Assembly: GCA_027063225.1 (NCBI GenBank)
Contig: JAMOSG010000039.1
Coordinates: forward strand, 62,001-126,000
Direction: 5' to 3'
Length of the DNA: 64,000 bases
DNA from: Helicobacteraceae bacterium
GTDB taxonomy: Bacteria > Campylobacterota > Campylobacteria > Campylobacterales > Sulfurimonadaceae
This document shows positions 59,888 through 64,000 of the stretch, piece after piece. The position numbers and the translations under genes were made by a program. The number at the start of each line of letters is the position of its first letter. The stretch's first letter is position 1. The notes beneath the pieces were generated by a model that saw only the letters and a list, made by a program, of their open reading frames with translations, did not search any database and was not told where the DNA came from.

Positions 59888-60698
59888 GCTGATAAAAAAC
59901 TTTATAACGTATCAAGGTCTTCTCTTGAGGCCTTGGATACTTCGCATAAGCGTATTCAATAGTCTCTTTTGTTGTTTCATCCAAAATAAAAACTCCACTT
60001 TTTTCTAAAAATTTAAAATCACTTATATGTCCATCTGGATAAAGATAAAACTCAATCGTATTTGTTCTATTTACTCGTAAATCTCTTGGTAAATTAACAC
60101 TAGCAACACGCTCTAAGACTCCTTGAGTTATACGACGCATAATCTCTTGATTATCTAAAATATATTGTTGTTGCCCCTTTGTAAGCTCTGCAAATTTTTC
60201 TCCATATAAATCTTGTATATTTTGAGATAGGTTATTACTTTGTTTTTTAGGTTGTGTTTGTTGTGGAGCATAATCTTTGTACATCCAAGCAAGTGGATCA
60301 TTTTGTTTAGGTTTTGGTAGTGTTTTTTCTACCTTTTTTAAAGGTGATTTTTTCTCAATTTTTTGTGGTTGTTTTTTTAATTGTTTTGTTTGAACTTTTT
60401 TTGGTTTTATTTTTTTAATTGGCTTTGATTTAGATTGCTTTTTAAGAACTTTTTCTTTTTTTACACTCTTTTGTTGTTTTTGTGGAGCAACCCTTTTTTT
60501 CTTTTTTAGTTTAGGTTTTTTAATACCCATTTTTTTATCTTTTTTTATTATTGGATTTTTAAGATAAACTCTAACTTTATGTTCTTGTTGTTTTATTTTT
60601 TCCTTTTTTGGCTTTTGTTGGAGAAAAAAGTAAAGTGAGGTAAATAGTAAAAAATGAAGCATAAATGCAATAAACAAAGCAACAAGATACCTTTTCAT
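59877..60698 (-). CDS. TonB/TolA-like protein with Lys-rich linker
   Basis: N-terminal TM, long K/Q/P linker, C-terminal LRVNRTNTIEFYLYPDGHISDFKFLEKSGVFILDETTKETIEYAYAKYPRP (TonB C-terminal pattern). Confidence 0.75.
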   Translation of the reverse strand: MKRYLVALFIAFMLHFLLFTSLYFFLQQKPKKEKIKQQEHKVRVYLKNPIIKKDKKMGIKKPKLKKKKRVAPQKQQKSVKKEKVLKKQSKSKPIKKIKPKKVQTKQLKKQPQKIEKKSPLKKVEKTLPKPKQNDPLAWMYKDYAPQQTQPKKQSNNLSQNIQDLYGEKFAELTKGQQQYILDNQEIMRRITQGVLERVASVNLPRDLRVNRTNTIEFYLYPDGHISDFKFLEKSGVFILDETTKETIEYAYAKYPRPQEKTLIRYKVFYQLKF

Positions 60699-60763
60699 AA
60701 AACTCCAAATAGATTTTTAATACAACTTCGATATAATACCAAAAAACTACTAAGGTATATTTA

Positions 60764-62059
60764 ATGAATACAGAAGCATCAAAAAAAGCATTTAGTGAAG
60801 TACAAAATTTTATTCCAGGTGGTGTAAATTCACCTGTTCGTGCATTTAAAAGTGTTGGGGGAACTCCACTTTTTATAGCTGAAGGTGAGGGTGGTTACCT
60901 TAAGGATATAGATGGTAACAAGTATGTTGACTTTGTTCAAAGTTGGGGTCCGCTTATTTTTGGACATAGAGATGAAACAATTGAACAAGCTGTAATTGAT
61001 GCAGTAAAGCATGGGCTTAGTTTTGGAGCACCAACATTAGCTGAAACAGAGTTAGCAAAACTTGTTATTGAGTTTTTTGATTCAGTTGAAAAAGTGCGTT
61101 TTGTAAGTAGTGGTACAGAAGCTGTGATGAGTACTATTCGTCTTGCACGTGGTTTTACTGGGCGTGATGATATTGTAAAATTTACAGGGTGTTACCATGG
61201 GCATAGTGATGCTTTACTTGTAGAAGCTGGAAGTGGTGCTGCAACGTTTGGCTCACCAAGCTCACCTGGTGTTCCAGCAGACTTTACAAAACATACACTT
61301 TTGGCAGAATACAATAATATTGAAAGTGTAAAAAAATGTTTTGTTGATTCTAAAGATATCGCATGTGTTATTATTGAGCCAATCGCTGGAAATATGGGAC
61401 TTGTTCCAGCTGATAAAGAGTTTTTACATCAACTCAGAGAGCTTTGTGATGAAAATGGAGCACTTTTAATTTTTGATGAAGTGATGAGTGGTTTTCGTGC
61501 AACATTAAATGGTGCAGAATCTTTAGTTGGTGTAAAACCAGATTTAGTAACACTTGGTAAGGTTATTGGTGGTGGTATGCCTGTTGGTGCGTTTGGTGGA
61601 CGTCGTGAAGTTATGGCAAAACTCTCTCCAGAAGGACCTGTATATCAAGCTGGAACACTCAGTGGAAACCCTGTTGCTATGGCAGCTGGATATGCAGCAC
61701 TTTCTAAACTTAAACAAAATCCACGTGTTATTGCTGTACTAGAAGAAAGAGCAAAAACTTTAGTTTCTGGTATGCAAGCAGCAGCTAAAGAGCAAGGCAT
61801 TACAATGCAAACAGATGTAAGAGGAAGTATGTTTGGCTTTTTCTTTAATGATAAAGAGGTAAAAAACTTTAACAATGCAGCATCTTCAGATGCAGAGCTT
61901 TTTGCAAAATTTCATGCTGGTATGTTAGATGAAGGTTTTTACTTTGCATGTTCATTGTATGAAACAGGTTTTATCTCAACTGCTACAACAGATGAGATGG
62001 TACAAGAAACTATAGAAGCGAGTAAAAGAGTATTTAAGGCTATAAAAGATGGAAAATAA
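60764..62059 (+). CDS. hemL: Glutamate-1-semialdehyde 2,1-aminomutase
   Basis: [76 protein letters not shown]. Confidence 0.96.
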   Translation: MNTEASKKAFSEVQNFIPGGVNSPVRAFKSVGGTPLFIAEGEGGYLKDIDGNKYVDFVQSWGPLIFGHRDETIEQAVIDAVKHGLSFGAPTLAETELAKLVIEFFDSVEKVRFVSSGTEAVMSTIRLARGFTGRDDIVKFTGCYHGHSDALLVEAGSGAATFGSPSSPGVPADFTKHTLLAEYNNIESVKKCFVDSKDIACVIIEPIAGNMGLVPADKEFLHQLRELCDENGALLIFDEVMSGFRATLNGAESLVGVKPDLVTLGKVIGGGMPVGAFGGRREVMAKLSPEGPVYQAGTLSGNPVAMAAGYAALSKLKQNPRVIAVLEERAKTLVSGMQAAAKEQGITMQTDVRGSMFGFFFNDKEVKNFNNAASSDAELFAKFHAGMLDEGFYFACSLYETGFISTATTDEMVQETIEASKRVFKAIKDGK

Positions 62060-62375
62060 AGAACCACGCAAACCCAGAATAAAACCAATTATTGAAGCAG
62101 CAGATCATTTAAGTTTAGGAATCTCCATAGTAGTTGCAATTGCTATGGGGCTTGGAATTGGGTATTTACTTCGTTCCTTAACAGATATTGGTTGGACATT
62201 TTTTATAGGTGTATTTATAGGGATTGCAGCAGCAATTTTAAATGTGTATAAAGCTTACTCTAAACAATACAAAGAGTATGAAGAGCTTGCAAAACAACCA
62301 CGTTATGCAATGCAAAAGAAAAATCAAATAGATAACGATGACGATGATGAGGACTACGGTGAAAAAAGCTATTAG
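62049..62375 (+). CDS. AtpZ/AtpI-like membrane protein
   Basis: Two TMs: [22 protein letters not shown] ... [22 protein letters not shown]; acidic tail. Confidence 0.65.
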   Translation: MENKEPRKPRIKPIIEAADHLSLGISIVVAIAMGLGIGYLLRSLTDIGWTFFIGVFIGIAAAILNVYKAYSKQYKEYEELAKQPRYAMQKKNQIDNDDDDEDYGEKSY

Positions 62376-62862
62376 TCTTTTTCTTGCTATCGAAGCACTT
62401 ATAGGGGTGAGTTATTTTTATGATTTCTCACTCTTTATAAATAGTGAAGTTGCATTTTTAAGTTCTTTTTTTGTTATAGTTGGTTCAAGCTTTGCCTATA
62501 AAAAAATGGTTACTACGCAAGTAGAGAAAAAAGAGTATGAAGAGTTACGTGATCCTTTAGAAAAAATAGAAGATCCTTATGAGTTGTATGACGATAAAAT
62601 AAACAATGCTCCCCTTGAAGAGTTAGATATTAAAGAGATAGTAAAAGAGGAAAAAGCAAAAATTAAAACTTTTAATACAACAGCGATGAAGCAGGGTGTT
62701 AAAGGTGGATTTTCTCCATTTCGTCTTGTACCATATCTTTTTTTAATTGTAGGGTTTATTGCACTAGAGAATAATCATTATCTTGATTTAAAAGTTTATT
62801 TACCAATGTTGCTTGTGGGGATTGTTGCAGGGAATATTGTAGTTACAAAAATTACTAAATAG
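62359..62862 (+). CDS. Hypothetical membrane protein
   Basis: Two N-terminal and two C-terminal TMs; GTG 62359 preceded by GAGG fits better than the track ATG 62338 inside the Asp-rich tail of the upstream gene. Confidence 0.55.
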   Translation: MKKAISLFLAIEALIGVSYFYDFSLFINSEVAFLSSFFVIVGSSFAYKKMVTTQVEKKEYEELRDPLEKIEDPYELYDDKINNAPLEELDIKEIVKEEKAKIKTFNTTAMKQGVKGGFSPFRLVPYLFLIVGFIALENNHYLDLKVYLPMLLVGIVAGNIVVTKITK

Positions 62863-62865
62863 CTT

Positions 62866-62908
62866 TTTATATAGTGATTATATAAAGGAGTTTTTACTCC
62901 TCTATATA
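62866..62908. terminator. Overlapping alternative hairpins between convergent genes at the rpoD 3' end
   Basis: Hairpin A TTTATATA-GTGAT-TATATAAA (62866-62886); hairpin B TATATA-a-AGGAGT-TTTT-ACTCCT-c-TATATA (62879-62908); TATATA at 62879-62884 is shared. Confidence 0.5.
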
Positions 62909-64000
62909 ACTTTTAAGTTTACGACCAACTTTAGGGTGTTTTAACTTTTTAATAGCACTCGATTCAATTTGACGAACACGCTCACGTGTAACACGAAGCT
63001 CTTTACCAATCTCCTCTAAAGTTCTATCACTCTCATCGTCCATAATACCAAAACGAAGTTTAATAACAGCACGTTCTCTCTCATTGAGTTGCTCAAGCAC
63101 ACTCTCTATTTGTACACGTAAATCATCTTTTAAGATAGCATCAGCAGGAGATAGTGATGCTTTATCTTCAATAAAATCTCCAAAACGTCCATCATCTTCA
63201 CTACCAATAGGTGCTTCAAGAGAAATAGGCTCTTTTGTAATTTTAATAACATTTTTTACTTTCTCAACAGAAAGACCAACCTCTTTTGCAATTGTATCTA
63301 CATCTGGCTCTTTACCATGCTCTTGAAGGTGTTTACGCATAATTTTATTAATACGGTTAATTGTTTCAATCATATGGATAGGGATACGAATAGTTCTTGC
63401 CTGATCTGCAATTGCACGGCTAATTGCTTGACGAATCCACCATGTTGCATAGGTTGAAAATTTATACCCTTTTTGGTATTCAAATTTATCAACCGCTTTC
63501 ATAAGACCAATGTTTCCTTCCTGAATTAAATCTAAGAATGGAAGTCCACGGTTTGTGTAACGCTTAGCAATAGAAACAACAAGACGTAAGTTTGAACGAG
63601 CCATACGAGTTTTTGCTTTTTCACTAATATTTTTACCACGTTTAATTTGTTCTAAAATATCAGCTAATTTTTCTGGTTCCATATCAAAACTATTTTTACT
63701 CGCTTCTTTAGTTTGTACAAGTTTTTTAATCTCCATATATGTAGAAACCATTGTAGCTTCTGGTACCATACTAGCGATATCTTCTTTTGTTAAGTCTTGA
63801 ATCTTTTCAATAAGAACTTTATGGTTTGCTTTTAGAGTTGCATTAAAAAGTGGAAGTTTATACTCCAAGCGGCGAAGCTCTTTGTCGTAACCATCTTCAC
63901 TTTTAAGTGCAGTTTCCATAGCTTTTACAAGTTCATTAATCAATTTTGAAGTTGGTCCAAGCTCTAAAAGCTTCTCTTTTAGGATATTTTTTTTGTAAGT
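62894..64000 (-). CDS. rpoD: RNA polymerase primary sigma factor, partial (5' end beyond window)
   Basis: Region 2: [67 protein letters not shown]; region 4: [29 protein letters not shown]. Frame stays open upstream of 63943 to the window edge. Confidence 0.95.
   Translation of the reverse strand, partial: TYKKNILKEKLLELGPTSKLINELVKAMETALKSEDGYDKELRRLEYKLPLFNATLKANHKVLIEKIQDLTKEDIASMVPEATMVSTYMEIKKLVQTKEASKNSFDMEPEKLADILEQIKRGKNISEKAKTRMARSNLRLVVSIAKRYTNRGLPFLDLIQEGNIGLMKAVDKFEYQKGYKFSTYATWWIRQAISRAIADQARTIRIPIHMIETINRINKIMRKHLQEHGKEPDVDTIAKEVGLSVEKVKNVIKITKEPISLEAPIGSEDDGRFGDFIEDKASLSPADAILKDDLRVQIESVLEQLNERERAVIKLRFGIMDDESDRTLEEIGKELRVTRERVRQIESSAIKKLKHPKVGRKLKSYIEE

Noticed and set aside
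60360-60600. Lys-rich repetitive region as a DNA repeat or CRISPR-like array
   Set aside because: It is the low-complexity K/Q/P linker of the TonB-like protein; there are no regular repeat-spacer units.
63084-63326. Antisense ORF within rpoD, and similar short ORFs antisense to large genes (for example 2280..2462, 3331..3687, 8726..9019, 29143..29493, 61645..61875)
   Set aside because: They mirror strongly supported coding sequences, have no recognisable domain and have low-complexity translations; artefacts of six-frame calling.
62894-63943. rpoD as a complete 349-aa gene starting at TTG 63943
   Set aside because: The frame is open through [19 protein letters not shown] to the window edge, and primary sigma factors are longer.
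1-64000. tRNA, rRNA and CRISPR arrays
   Set aside because: I looked through the intergenic gaps by eye; they are short and AT-rich with no cloverleaf-like or repeat-spacer pattern. A tRNAscan/CRISPR search would confirm.

Overview
This window is a compact, AT-rich, almost fully coding chromosomal segment. Gene content and order (ftsA/ftsZ, ftsEX-envC, hisG short form, FIST-domain histidine kinase, YgiQ radical SAM, coaBC-uppS-pilD-lptG-truA) resemble a Campylobacterota (Sulfurimonas-like) genome; that assignment is inferred from protein style, not from a search. Most of it is housekeeping: argD, glyS, hisG, hemH, prmC, ftsZ/ftsA, bioA, ribB, rodA, trmB, thrC, ppaC, truA, uppS, coaBC, ygiQ, hemL, rpoD. 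I saw no tRNA, rRNA or CRISPR array. The accessory or unusual points are: (1) an RND efflux permease split into two half-genes at the TM6/TM7 boundary, joined by a TAATG overlap with an internal AAGGAG; (2) a 361-bp, internally deleted IS1595-like element with perfect 18-bp terminal repeats, abutting a methyl-accepting chemotaxis protein that has lost its 5' half and also its conserved hairpin tip; (3) an 883-aa predicted outer-membrane protein with an HEGAH metallopeptidase motif, a propeller-like middle and a beta-barrel-like C-terminus; (4) an IscU/NifU-like protein missing the first scaffold cysteine, coupled to a ferritin-like helical protein; (5) a MntA/HepT toxin-antitoxin pair; (6) a FIST kinase / RR-PAS-GGDEF-EAL pair with a degenerate GGDEF; (7) hairpins embedded in the 3' ends of convergent genes, including two mutually exclusive hairpins at the rpoD 3' end. 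I found no convincing wholly new multi-gene defence or biosynthetic system. Two genes run off the window edges (minus-strand ion-channel-like protein at 1..948, rpoD at 62894..64000).
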